From: CAZDCD01 sp964503885
GTDB lineage: Bacteria; Bacteroidota; Bacteroidia; Bacteroidales; UBA10428
Assembly (NCBI GenBank): GCA_964503885.1
Contig: CAZDCD010000019.1
Coordinates: 25,869-89,868, forward strand
Direction: 5' to 3'
DNA: 64,000 nt
The position numbers were made by a program, and so were the translations under genes. The notes under the pieces are model-generated. The model ran no database searches and was not told where the DNA came from. It saw only the letters and a program-made list of their open reading frames with translations. Below are positions 36,501-44,604 of the stretch, piece after piece; positions within the stretch are counted from its first letter, which is position 1, and each line of letters begins with the position of its first letter.

Positions 36501-36672
36501 TCCGAAATTATATCCGGAAGCTGCAGATATCCTGGAAAAAGAGTTCGATGAAAGCGGTTTTGGATTTATACAGACAGGTCCCGGATGGGAATTCAGCCAT
36601 ATTCTGTTCGCGAACAAGACCACCGATGGGGGCTTTACCGGTATAGCCTTTGAGAGAGGGGCCGCAAAATAA
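33535..36672 (+). CDS. transmembrane Cache-HAMP-GAF-PAS sensor without kinase domain
   Basis: A 1045-residue sensor. A membrane helix (about 42-60), a large extracytoplasmic Cache-like region (to about 440), a second helix (about 443-465, WGLALVIILIIAVFALG) and a HAMP-like segment are followed by a GAF domain (about 585-735), a coiled coil with EEMRQNLEELKATQEEM, a PAS domain (about 825-935, DADSKYIRVNKNKITALGL) and a second PAS (about 945-1040, GVIQYISGKGLESMGY). No histidine kinase, GGDEF, phosphatase or methyl-accepting hairpin follows; the protein simply ends. It resembles Bacteroidota signal proteins that act on separate output proteins. Regulated partner unknown. Confidence 0.88.
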   Translation: MQNQEPSTDSKQGAIQDDLRSRKPRKFFHSGISGKLRNRSGMISIAAIVVLFTLSYMVVRTSAKTEALNTLGTVSILKKQQLEDYFTGVKSRLVMIAGDPNTLEALEGFSYGYREIGNEVSSLPGAANFPEVNEQVEDFYETGVVDILNRRANADLTLDGILPVSQNSLLLQYLYIVNNSNPPGLKSKMKNSGDNSSYTRTHELFQKQFAGLKSFLGVDDILLIDGETGIVVYSIDKYLDFATDLNTGRGKNGPLAGIFHRAMGLSRGQVTISDVTLYQPGFMQPSMFIAVPLWSDELKAGVMVVQISSARIEKLLNRGGNTDNDFFTRSGEGYLVGPDYTLQTDDKRLIRSKAEFIGALNNTRIRKQELTMIDSLNTAVGLLSLPRSAFKQALLGFTDVVRFRDVTGEKVFASVAPLHLDGQKFFLVFQAESADIFHVSSVFLKWGLALVIILIIAVFALGTFAGRDFAARIITIREKLKLLVSGQFSDPVAVGSTDELGESAALLNDLSGRLHKILDYTGELSAGMDNTDFDSRGSDDRFAEVMNKLRESIVHARTGEEKRKAEDEIRNWSTEGIAKFNDLMRQDNDNIEKFTFNITRNLIDYLSVNQGFMFLVEDDENKEKVIRLTAAYAYDRRKYLQKEIRIGEGLLGNSVLEKQTVYLKEIPDDYLEINSGLGRAKPKSLLVVPLIFNNEVVGVFEFASFNEFKPYEIEFIEKIAENTANTLYSVRLNMRTKILLEESNERAEELSAQEEEMRQNLEELKATQEEMARIKEEEAEKDRKRREQEKVLLAEIKKKNDEFKEKQRLLEWENMMFNALMDSLPLRITFKDADSKYIRVNKNKITALGLKEESELIGKTDVDVFMDSKHSREALEEEKKVIQSGASAQNKEELIRFKDGRITWGSTTRTPLRGAEGKIAGCLVITWDITDQKNNLAELDLENKMLDSLTVNLPVLRYRLDDKGVIQYISGKGLESMGYTEKDLTGKDFPKLYPEAADILEKEFDESGFGFIQTGPGWEFSHILFANKTTDGGFTGIAFERGAAK

Positions 36673-36697
36673 TGCCGCGGATAAAAACCAGGGTTTA

Positions 36698-36728
36698 TTT
36701 CTTTCTAAACCAAATTTTCATATTTTTG
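36698..36728 (+). promoter_or_regulatory. promoter probably for tRNA-Arg
   Basis: TATTTTTG at 36721-36728 is an exact TAnnTTTG -7 element with TTTC at 36698-36701, 19 bases upstream, as a one-mismatch -33. The next gene downstream is the tRNA, about 110 bases from the expected start point. Confidence 0.45.
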
Positions 36729-36847
36729 CCGCAGAAATTTCAAACACAGGCCCTGTATTTTTGATTATCACAATAAAGCAGGCAATCAGGAATAAAACTC
36801 TTTTTAAAAACAAACACCATACTCAAAACACGAAACTTATAATTACC

Positions 36848-36921
36848 GGTTCCGTAGCTCAGTTGGATAGAGCAACAGCCTTCTAAGCTGTGGGTCGCGC
36901 GTTCGAATCGCGCCGGAATCA
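36848..36921 (+). tRNA. tRNA-Arg (anticodon TCT)
   Basis: A full cloverleaf of 74 nt. Acceptor stem GGTTCCG/CGGAATC (one G-T pair), D-stem GCTC/GAGC, anticodon stem ACAGC/GCTGT with loop CTTCTAA (anticodon TCT at 36882-36884, reading AGA), variable loop GGGTC, T-stem GCGCG/CGCGC with loop TTCGAAT, and discriminator A at 36921. The CCA end is not encoded. Confidence 0.97.
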
Positions 36922-37096
36922 CACTGGAGACATAGTGACGGCATAAATAATATGACGGCATTTTTTATATATTCAACAATTGAATATCACAAACAAAGGT
37001 GTGATCATGAGCTGGTCTGTGGGCCTGCAATTGCGGGAGCGAATAATCAGAGAATCAGAGTGAGTGAGAAGATTGAGAGCAAGGGTGAATAGATGA

Positions 37097-37537
37097 TCAG
37101 ATGGATTTCTGTTCTTCAAGAAATGCTTTTAGCGTTTTCAGCATCATCTTCCAGTTGGTTTCGGAATGTTCCCTGGCTTCTTCTGTTGGGTTGTTGTCTT
37201 GTTCCAGAGAAACCATAACAGTACCGTTATCTCCTGATAATTTTACCAACACGTTATGGTAATTTTCAGGTGTGTCGGCTAGGCCCGAAACCGGACTGTA
37301 ATGGCTGTACTGTAATATTTGTTTAGGTCTTAGCTTAAGAATTCTACCCTTATCCTCATACGCTTTTCCTTCCCAGATACCTTTCCAGATGATCTCACTC
37401 CCTTCTTTCCATTCTGAGATGACATGTGTACCGAACATATATTGCTTTATCATTTCGGGGTTCACCAGAGCTTCCCATACCTTGTCGACTGAAGCATTGA
37501 TTGTGATCGAAGCCCGCGCGATCCGTTTGTTGTTCAT
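37097..37537 (-). CDS. SRPBCC/AHSA1-family protein
   Basis: A 146-residue START-like protein of the Aha1/AHSA1 type. Typical pieces are ITINASVDKVWEALVNPEMIKQYMFG, WKEGSEIIWKGIWEGKAYEDKGRIL and the C-terminal helix NWKMMLKTLKAFLEEQ. The fold forms a hydrophobic cavity; members bind lipids, polyketides or, in eukaryotes, activate Hsp90. No substrate can be inferred here. It is monocistronic, between the tRNA and the aldo/keto reductase. Confidence 0.9.
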   Translation of the reverse strand: MNNKRIARASITINASVDKVWEALVNPEMIKQYMFGTHVISEWKEGSEIIWKGIWEGKAYEDKGRILKLRPKQILQYSHYSPVSGLADTPENYHNVLVKLSGDNGTVMVSLEQDNNPTEEAREHSETNWKMMLKTLKAFLEEQKSI

Positions 37538-37779
37538 AAATATCTTTTTTAAGATTTCTTATTCTTTTTAAAACAAGGTTTAGGTATTAATGTTTAGCAC
37601 TGTCCAATAGAAACCCCGGCAATAAAGGCAAATAAAATATTCAGGCATCAATAATTGCAGGACTTGCACTATGATTCAGTTCGGTGAATTGCAATAAAGC
37701 ACAAAATAAGATAATAACTGATTTCAATCAGTGTTGTTTCAACCCTGTATTCTTCGTGTAAAAAAGAAAATACACATAA

Positions 37780-38778
37780 TCATTTTACAAGGGTTAACTC
37801 TTCCAGTTCCCTGTTTATGGTATCAAGTTCATCACGCAATAATGCTGCATCCATAGCCCTCGCATTTTGTATTGCCTGGGTCGCATTCCTTGCCCCCACA
37901 AGAGCTATTGTAATGCCGGGCTGTTCAAGCGTCCATAATATGGCAAGTTGTCCGGGGGTGATTTCTTTTGAATCGGCGATGGGTTTTATTTTCTGAAGGA
38001 ACTCATTTGTTCTCCGGATATTCTCATCCTTAAAGAAATAAATACCGGCACGGTGATCTCCCTGGCCAAATTTATAGCCGGGATGCATTTTGCCGGTGAG
38101 CAGGCCCCGTTCCAAAGGACTGTAGGCCAGAATGGCTTTTTTATTTTCGATGCAGTAAGGCGCCACATCTTGTTCGATATCGCGCTTCACCATGCTGTAT
38201 GGCACCTGGTCGGATACCAGATTGATGTATTTTCCGGCTTCTGCCATTTGCGTTGCACTGTAATTGCATACTCCCGCGTACCGTACCTTTCCCTGTTCAA
38301 TTAGCAGGATTACCGCCTCCATGGTTTCTTCAGCCGGGGTGGTACTATCGGGCCAGTGGATCTGGTACAGGTCGATATAGTCGGTTCCCAGGCGTTTCAG
38401 GCTGTCTTCACATTCCTTTATAATGCTTTCTTTTCCCGCAAACTTATAAAGATCAATATCTTTTCCTTCATTGTTCCTGCTGTGGAATGCCAGGGTACCC
38501 CTGGTCATGTCCCAGCGCATGCCGTATTTAGTCAGTATCTGGACTTTACTCCTCGGAATGCCCTTAATGGCCTCACCCACGATCTCTTCGCTGGTGCCCT
38601 GTCCGTATACCGGTGCGGTATCGATGGATGTTACGCCCAGGTCATATGAAGCTTTAATGGCCTCCACGGCATCCTTACGTTCCGTTCCGCCCCACATCCA
38701 TCCCCCGGCAGCCCAGGCTCCGAATGTTACAGCAGACAGCTTAAGCATGGATTCTCCTAATGTTCTGTATTTCATCAT
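37780..38778 (-). CDS. aldo/keto reductase
   Basis: A 332-residue NADPH-dependent oxidoreductase with a (beta/alpha)8 barrel. The catalytic tetrad regions are visible: SIDTAPVYGQGTSEEIVGEAI (Asp, Tyr), ILTKYGMRW (Lys) and YIDLYQIHWPD (His). The cofactor-binding end includes LAYSPLERGLLTG and ALVGARNATQAIQNARA. It resembles the YajO/IolS-type general reductases of sugars and aldehydes. It follows the cupin gene by 10 bases, implying an operon. Substrate not determined. Confidence 0.94.
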   Translation of the reverse strand: MMKYRTLGESMLKLSAVTFGAWAAGGWMWGGTERKDAVEAIKASYDLGVTSIDTAPVYGQGTSEEIVGEAIKGIPRSKVQILTKYGMRWDMTRGTLAFHSRNNEGKDIDLYKFAGKESIIKECEDSLKRLGTDYIDLYQIHWPDSTTPAEETMEAVILLIEQGKVRYAGVCNYSATQMAEAGKYINLVSDQVPYSMVKRDIEQDVAPYCIENKKAILAYSPLERGLLTGKMHPGYKFGQGDHRAGIYFFKDENIRRTNEFLQKIKPIADSKEITPGQLAILWTLEQPGITIALVGARNATQAIQNARAMDAALLRDELDTINRELEELTLVK

Positions 38779-38788
38779 TCTTGCTTTT

Positions 38789-39385
38789 TTATGGTTTCCA
38801 TATCCTTACAAGGCCGGCATTTTTTCCTAATAACGGATCGGTGTCAGGCACAGGCAATGTTTCAATATTCCTGTCTGCAGCGGGCCGCTCACCTTCCAGA
38901 CCACGGTTCAGATCCCAGCTGCGGCCTTCGGGATACGCTCCAACCACCCCCAGATTATCACTTCCCAGGTTTTTGTGACCGACACCGGCAGGTATAATCA
39001 CAATATCACCGGCATTTAGGGTTACTATTTCTCCCTGTTCACCCCCGAGATGTACCAGGGTGGTTCCCGAATAAAGGCCGAGTACCTCATGCGAAGAACT
39101 GTGGTAATGATGGAAAGAATAAATACCGTTCCTCCATGAATTTGTCCAGTTGTTCGACGCAAACTTTTTCTCAAGCCAGGATGCTCCTGCTGCATGTCTT
39201 GCTGAAAAAACATTCCTGTAAAGCAGCAATGGCAATTTGCTGTTTGGGATTATCCCGTCGTCGCTGAAAACCATTTTTTCGGGCTGAACAGATTGCACTT
39301 TATCCGGCTCAGGCTGAAAGAAATTCACAGCTACCGGTGGTAGTGACGACGGAGACTTTTTTCTATTCATAATCGGATATTTCAT
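38789..39385 (-). CDS. YjlB-like cupin protein
   Basis: A 198-residue single-domain cupin. The metal-binding motif is FHHYHSSSHEVLGLYSG (three His and a Glu), and the second cupin motif is NAGDIVIIPAGVGHKNLG (His). It resembles the YjlB family of unknown function. The start at 39385 gives a 30-residue Ser/Pro-rich N-terminal extension; the ATG at 39370 is another choice. It lies upstream of and is likely cotranscribed with the aldo/keto reductase, suggesting a shared sugar or aldehyde metabolism. Confidence 0.88.
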   Translation of the reverse strand: MKYPIMNRKKSPSSLPPVAVNFFQPEPDKVQSVQPEKMVFSDDGIIPNSKLPLLLYRNVFSARHAAGASWLEKKFASNNWTNSWRNGIYSFHHYHSSSHEVLGLYSGTTLVHLGGEQGEIVTLNAGDIVIIPAGVGHKNLGSDNLGVVGAYPEGRSWDLNRGLEGERPAADRNIETLPVPDTDPLLGKNAGLVRIWKP

Positions 39386-39555
39386 TCTTAAGAAACTATC
39401 CGAACCTTGTTTTTGTTCGATGAGACGTATCCCGGTTTTGAAATCCGGTTTAAGATGGGAACCGATACCGCTTCCAGTCCCGCCTGTTTCCGCCGGTGAG
39501 AACTACAAAATACAAGTTAATACTGGAATCACACGCGGAGTATTGTCAGTATAAA

Positions 39556-39960
39556 TCAGCTATGCAGCCAATCTTCGGCATCTTTTTTCGAACCGAAAAA
39601 GCGGCTCTGTATCTTACTTGCAGCATCCTGCTGCATCATCATGTCGGTGGCCATCTCCACATAAATATCTTCGCTTTTGACGATGGCGGTTCTTTCGGTC
39701 TGAACAGCCACTATTCTGGGCATGAAATTCTCATCGATCCATTTTCCCTCTTCAGGCAGAAAAATATGATGCATTTGTTGCTCGTCCACCAATATTTTTT
39801 GAGGCCTGAATTCTTCAACAAATTCAACATACTTCAGAAAAGCCGTCTTTATCTCATCCCATGATGCATCTTCGGTTTTCTTTTTCCAGTCGTGATACAG
39901 GCACTTTTCCTCATCGCTGTAACGGATGCTGCAAATTTCATTTTCAAATGTTTTTTCCAT
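39556..39960 (-). CDS. STAS/SEC14-like (SpoIIAA-like) protein, copy 1
   Basis: A 134-residue soluble protein with an N-terminal beta segment, helix WDEIKTAFLKYVEFVEEF, strand PQKILVDEQQMHH, and the C-terminal segment TAIVKSEDIYVEMATDMMM then RFFGSKKDAEDWL. This order matches SpoIIAA-like STAS/SEC14 proteins (DUF3478). It aligns without gaps to its neighbour 80 bases upstream, so the pair arose by tandem duplication. The STAS phosphorylation motif DSSG is absent. Function unknown; the fold is inferred. Confidence 0.75.
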   Translation of the reverse strand: MEKTFENEICSIRYSDEEKCLYHDWKKKTEDASWDEIKTAFLKYVEFVEEFRPQKILVDEQQMHHIFLPEEGKWIDENFMPRIVAVQTERTAIVKSEDIYVEMATDMMMQQDAASKIQSRFFGSKKDAEDWLHS

Positions 39961-40040
39961 ACCAGATTCATTTTAACGGTTAATAATCACTACTTATCCA
40001 ATAGTTCTGTTTTCTTTCAATTGTTTAGACTACCCGGTAT

Positions 40041-40445
40041 TCAGCTTAGTAACCATTCTTCGGCATCTTCATAAGAACTGAAGAACCTCGAATGTACTTT
40101 GCTGGACAGATCGCCTTTCATCATCATATCGGTGGCCATTTCCACGAATATGTCCTCGCTTTTCACAATAGCCGTCTTCTCCGAAGGAAGGGACAGAATT
40201 CTTTTTCCCAGGTTATTTTCGATCCATTTCTGCTCTTCGGCTTTGAACACATGTAACATTTTCCGCTCGTCCACCAGTATTTTCTGCGGAGCAAATGCTT
40301 CGATGAATTCAACATATTTAATGAAGCCCGATTTAATATCTTCCCAGGTGGCAGTTGCCGTTCCCTTTTCCCAGGTATGGCATAAACAATTGATATCTTT
40401 ATGGTAAGAAAGGCTGATTATGTCATTACTGTACTGATTATCCAT
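40041..40445 (-). CDS. STAS/SEC14-like (SpoIIAA-like) protein, copy 2
   Basis: A 134-residue paralogue of the next gene downstream, with about 60 percent identity by eye over an ungapped alignment. Shared blocks include KYVEFIEAF, PQKILVDERKM, TAIVKSEDIFVEMATDMMM and SRFFSSYEDAEEWL. The two diverge mostly in the N-terminal 20 residues and in the middle (HVFKAEEQKWIENNL). Spacing of 80 bases and the same orientation suggest cotranscription, copy 2 first. They may form a heterodimer; no function is known. Confidence 0.75.
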   Translation of the reverse strand: MDNQYSNDIISLSYHKDINCLCHTWEKGTATATWEDIKSGFIKYVEFIEAFAPQKILVDERKMLHVFKAEEQKWIENNLGKRILSLPSEKTAIVKSEDIFVEMATDMMMKGDLSSKVHSRFFSSYEDAEEWLLS

Positions 40446-40655
40446 TATGCCGCATATAAATCAGTTAAAGAGTATACTATGGAAACGAGACATATACTTT
40501 TAAATATACAACTTTATTAACAATTGTGCAACATTTTAGTGATTTGATTGATAGTCTTTTAGACTATTTATATCCGGTAAGCAGCATCGGGTGGATGTGT
40601 CCCGGAAATGCTGAGATTGAAATCATTCCGAAAAATAACAGGCAAAGAAAGGTAT

Positions 40656-41228
40656 TCAGAGTAAACGGGTTTTCAGCTCAATAAGCATCTCCAGCTCTTC
40701 AGCCATTTCGGCATCGATTGACCTGGCATGGGGCAGAATATATACAATGGTTTCTTCGAGGTACCGCTTAATGAATTCAAGATTATTTATGACTGCGAGC
40801 GAGGCCACGTTCGATATCCGGTCGGCAAGCTTCAGAAGCCTTGCCTTATTACTACCACTGTTCATAATTCTGGTCAGGTATTCACCTTTGGGTTCATTGG
40901 CTCCGTTGATTTGCCTGATTGTCATCTCTCTGACAAGCTCCAATACATCATTCCCGTCTTCATCGAGGTTCTGTATCTTCTCCGATAACGCATCAATGGT
41001 ACCTGGTCCGTCCTCCAGAATATCGTGTATGCATGCTGCTTTAAGCAATACCGGGTTCGTATACCCGTATTCAATGAGTATGGTAAATGTTTCAACCTGG
41101 TGCCTGAACATCGTACCCACACCCTTTCTCTTCTTGTCCCTGAGAAGAGCGGCTAATTCAAGATATGGCCAAAGATTGATATCGAACTTATTGTAACTTT
41201 TCACGCGCAACAGCTTTCTTTCCCGCAA
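40656..41228 (-). CDS. HD-domain phosphohydrolase (SpoT/MESH1-like)
   Basis: A 190-residue protein with a metal-dependent HD fold of the kind found in (p)ppGpp hydrolases. His43 (FRHQVETFTIL), His68-Asp69 in CIHDILED and Asp136 in LLKLADRISNV supply the four ligands. No synthetase, TGS or ACT domain is attached, as in small alarmone hydrolases. The frame starts with TTG at 41228; a GTG at 41204 is also possible and there is no ATG before His43's region. It is divergent from the AddA-type gene. Alarmone hydrolysis is an inference. Confidence 0.82.
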   Translation of the reverse strand: MRERKLLRVKSYNKFDINLWPYLELAALLRDKKRKGVGTMFRHQVETFTILIEYGYTNPVLLKAACIHDILEDGPGTIDALSEKIQNLDEDGNDVLELVREMTIRQINGANEPKGEYLTRIMNSGSNKARLLKLADRISNVASLAVINNLEFIKRYLEETIVYILPHARSIDAEMAEELEMLIELKTRLL

Positions 41229-41355
41229 TTATGTTTGCTGGCCGAAAATACGTAGTTATCCATAAAAAAGCACGCCATTTTCAACGAATAAAAATACGAA
41301 TAATCCTCCAAAACAGATTATTTTTACCCGCTAGGCCAATACCATAAAATGAATT

Positions 41356-44300
41356 ATGTCGACCTTATTTATAATAAAGGCATCAGCAGGCTCAGGCAAA
41401 ACATATAGGCTATCTTTGCAGTACCTGTCGTATCTGTTCAATGATTCCGGCAGCTTCAGGCATATTCTTGCAGTTACCTTTACCAATAAGGCCACTGACG
41501 AAATGAAAACAAGAATAATTGATATCCTGCATTCATTGGCAACGGGAAAGAGTTCGGATTATATCGGAGATTTGCAGGTTATCACGGGACTCGATGAAAA
41601 AAATATCCGGCTGAAGGCCGGCATTATCCTGACGAAGATCCTTCATCATTATTCCTGGTTTTATATTGACACGATTGACAGCTTTTTTCTTCAGATCATC
41701 CGTTCGTTCACCCGGGAAATGGGGATCCAGAGCGGGTATAGTGTTGAGCTTGACGAATCAATGGTGCTGAATAAATCGGTGGATGCACTTTTTGTGAAAA
41801 TGGAACAGGATGCTGTGCTGCGTGACTGGATCGTGAATTTTGCAAACGAAAGGATTGAAGAGAGTAAAAGCTGGAATCTGAAACATGAGATCATATCCCT
41901 GGGTAGTGAACTTTTTAAGGAAGGGTATAAACAATTCAGCAGGGCGCTTTCCGAAAAGCTAAAGGATAAGGCATTCCTGAACAGCTATAAAGCAGAGATG
42001 TTCAGAATAATCAGGGGCTTCGAAAACAGGCTTGCCGGATTATCGTCCGGGGCAGTCGAAGTGATGAGGCAACATCACATTGAAGTCGGGGATATTTATC
42101 AAAAGAGCCGCGGGCCGGCAGGATACTTTACCAAGCTGGCAGATGGCATTATATCTGTACCAAACAGCTATGTTTCCGATGTGCTTGCTGACAGCACAAA
42201 ATGGACTAAAAGCGATTCGGAAAAGTCATCGCAGATTGCAGAGATTTGCCGGAAAGCGCTGCATCCTATTCTTGAACAGATTGTTTCTTACTATTCTGAA
42301 AATGCGATTCATTATAATACTGCAAAAACCATCCTCGGGAATTTTAATACGTTGGGAATACTCACCGATCTTGCCCTGGCGGTAAATGAATTCACAAAAG
42401 AACGCAACCTCTTTCTGATAAGTGATTCGGCTTATTTCATAAACACGGTCATCGATAACAACGATACGCCTTTTATCTATGAAAAAGCAGGTAACTATTT
42501 TCATCATTTTCTTATCGATGAATTCCAGGACACCTCTGATTTCCAGTGGTGGAATTTCAAGCCTCTCATAAGCAACAGCCTTTCCCAGGGCCATAACTGT
42601 CTGGTGGTAGGCGATGTCAAACAATCCATATATCGCTGGCGAAACAGCAACTGGGAGGTTCTTGCTAAAGGGATATTTACTGATTTTTACCATGAGGCCA
42701 TTCGGGAAGAAATACTGAGCGGTAATTACCGCAGCGCGGGAAACATTGTGCAGTTTAACAACACACTATTTAACCTGTTGCCGGGTATTCTCGGCAGACA
42801 GGCAACCCGGAACCAGGGAATTGATGAAATAGATGGGAATAACCATACAGGCATACCTGAGTTGTATAATGACGTTGTACAGCAAACCAAATACTCCGGT
42901 GATCATCCGGGATATGTTAAGATCGCCTTTGTTCGCGAAGAAAATTATTCGAAGGAATACGTATTCTCTGAATTGGTTCAAACATTAAAACAGTTGCAGG
43001 ATAAAGGCTATTCGCTGAAAGATATTGCAATTCTTACCCGTGGAAGGAAAGAAGGCAAAGAAATTGCCGATTTCCTTCTCGGTATTAAAAAAAACGATAC
43101 CGGCAGTAACGGTTACCGATTCGATATTGTTTCGGATGAATCACTCCTGTTAAGCTCATCAAGTGCCGTAAATTTTATCATTGCATCATTGCGTTACCTG
43201 GTAGAACCCGGAAACAGCATAAACCGTTATTTTCTTGAATATGAATATTTTAATTATTTGCAGATCAGGGAAAATAGTTCAGGATCTGCAATAATGCCCT
43301 CTCCCGGTCATGCAAATGGATCTGGCGGAGACGATCCGGTTTCATCGGAAATCCTCACAAAGCTGGTGAAGCTCAGGGGAGAAACGCTTGCCGGGGCTGT
43401 GCGCAGCATCATATCAATGTTTGATCTGGGAAGCCTCGGAAACGAAATAGTGTTCATTCATGCATTTAAAGACATGGTATTGAATTATGTCAACCGGTAT
43501 AGTCCGAATATTCCGTTATTTCTCGAATACTGGGAAGACAGCGGTATAACCAAGTCTGTTGCAGGGGCTGATAACCAGGATGCAATACGTATACTTACCA
43601 TTCATAAGGCAAAAGGACTTGAATTTGAAGCGGTAATCATGCCTTTCTGCGACTGGAAAATCGAGCATCAGGGTACCATCCTGTGGTGCAAACCTACAGA
43701 TATCCCGTTCAACCGGCTTGAGATTGTTCCTGTGGCATACCGGTCGGATTTACGCGATACCGTTTTCAGTGACAATTACCATAAGGAAAAAATCAGGAAC
43801 TACATCGATAACCTGAATCTGCTCTATGTGGCATTTACCCGGGCAAAAAAAGCCCTCATATGTTTCTCGGGCCTCAGCAATAAGCTGCCGGAAAACATTT
43901 CTACGGTATCACATCTGTTGTATACTGCAATTAGAGGTGATGCAGGATTTAACTCTGAGAAAGAGCTTACCCTGAACCTTCAGGAGTATTTCTCTGAAAA
44001 TGACCAGATCTTTGAGTTTGGTACGAATACCGCAATTGCGAAGAAAACGGATGCCGGAAACGAAATAATACATATTGACAGTGTTAGCGAAAATGACGCC
44101 ACGGGCAGGATTAAAATAGCCTTCCAGGGTAAAGATTTCCTTGAATCGGATGATGAAAGGTTTCATCCTGTGAACTACGGGAAACTTCTTCATGAGCTTT
44201 TTTCTGATATAGGCACTCCCGGTGATCTCGAACGGGCCCTTGATACCATGCAACGTTCAGGTAAGATCGATGGACGGGGCAGCCTGATCCTCCATGAAGA

Positions 44301-44598
44301 AGTATCTTCCCTGCTTACCGATCCCCAGGTCAGCGTATGGTTTTCAGACGGATGGAAAGTATTGACCGAAAGGGATATCCTAATCTCTGGCGGCGGGATA
44401 AGAAGACCCGACAGGGTGCTTATCAAGGACAATACAGCCCTGATCATTGATCTGAAGTTTGGGAACCTGGAGCTGACAGAACACCATACTCAGGTTGCGG
44501 AATATATGAAACTGATGCAGGAAATGGGTTTTGAAAAGACGGAAGCCTATCTCCTGTATGTATCAAAAAGAAAAGTAGTACCGGTAATACAAAACTAG
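41356..44598 (+). CDS. AddA-type UvrD-family helicase-nuclease
   Basis: A 1080-residue superfamily 1 helicase with a C-terminal nuclease, as in AddA/RecB. Helicase motifs are ASAGSGKT (9-16), VTFTNKATDEMKTRI (Ia), LIDEFQDTSDFQW (II), VVGDVKQSIYRWR (III), TIHKAKGLEFEAVI (V) and LLYVAFTRAKKAL (VI). The nuclease part shows YGKLLHELFS and RPDRVLIKDNTALIIDLKFG. With the AddB-like partner encoded 966 bases downstream it would resect double-strand breaks for RecA. It starts the run addA-radical SAM-addB. A Chi-type recognition site cannot be deduced. Confidence 0.93.
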   Translation: MSTLFIIKASAGSGKTYRLSLQYLSYLFNDSGSFRHILAVTFTNKATDEMKTRIIDILHSLATGKSSDYIGDLQVITGLDEKNIRLKAGIILTKILHHYSWFYIDTIDSFFLQIIRSFTREMGIQSGYSVELDESMVLNKSVDALFVKMEQDAVLRDWIVNFANERIEESKSWNLKHEIISLGSELFKEGYKQFSRALSEKLKDKAFLNSYKAEMFRIIRGFENRLAGLSSGAVEVMRQHHIEVGDIYQKSRGPAGYFTKLADGIISVPNSYVSDVLADSTKWTKSDSEKSSQIAEICRKALHPILEQIVSYYSENAIHYNTAKTILGNFNTLGILTDLALAVNEFTKERNLFLISDSAYFINTVIDNNDTPFIYEKAGNYFHHFLIDEFQDTSDFQWWNFKPLISNSLSQGHNCLVVGDVKQSIYRWRNSNWEVLAKGIFTDFYHEAIREEILSGNYRSAGNIVQFNNTLFNLLPGILGRQATRNQGIDEIDGNNHTGIPELYNDVVQQTKYSGDHPGYVKIAFVREENYSKEYVFSELVQTLKQLQDKGYSLKDIAILTRGRKEGKEIADFLLGIKKNDTGSNGYRFDIVSDESLLLSSSSAVNFIIASLRYLVEPGNSINRYFLEYEYFNYLQIRENSSGSAIMPSPGHANGSGGDDPVSSEILTKLVKLRGETLAGAVRSIISMFDLGSLGNEIVFIHAFKDMVLNYVNRYSPNIPLFLEYWEDSGITKSVAGADNQDAIRILTIHKAKGLEFEAVIMPFCDWKIEHQGTILWCKPTDIPFNRLEIVPVAYRSDLRDTVFSDNYHKEKIRNYIDNLNLLYVAFTRAKKALICFSGLSNKLPENISTVSHLLYTAIRGDAGFNSEKELTLNLQEYFSENDQIFEFGTNTAIAKKTDAGNEIIHIDSVSENDATGRIKIAFQGKDFLESDDERFHPVNYGKLLHELFSDIGTPGDLERALDTMQRSGKIDGRGSLILHEEVSSLLTDPQVSVWFSDGWKVLTERDILISGGGIRRPDRVLIKDNTALIIDLKFGNLELTEHHTQVAEYMKLMQEMGFEKTEAYLLYVSKRKVVPVIQN

Positions 44599-44604
44599 TC
44601 TAAG

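Noticed and set aside
36740..36961. Minus-strand open frame over the tRNA
   Set aside because: It lies antisense to tRNA-Arg and has no independent support.
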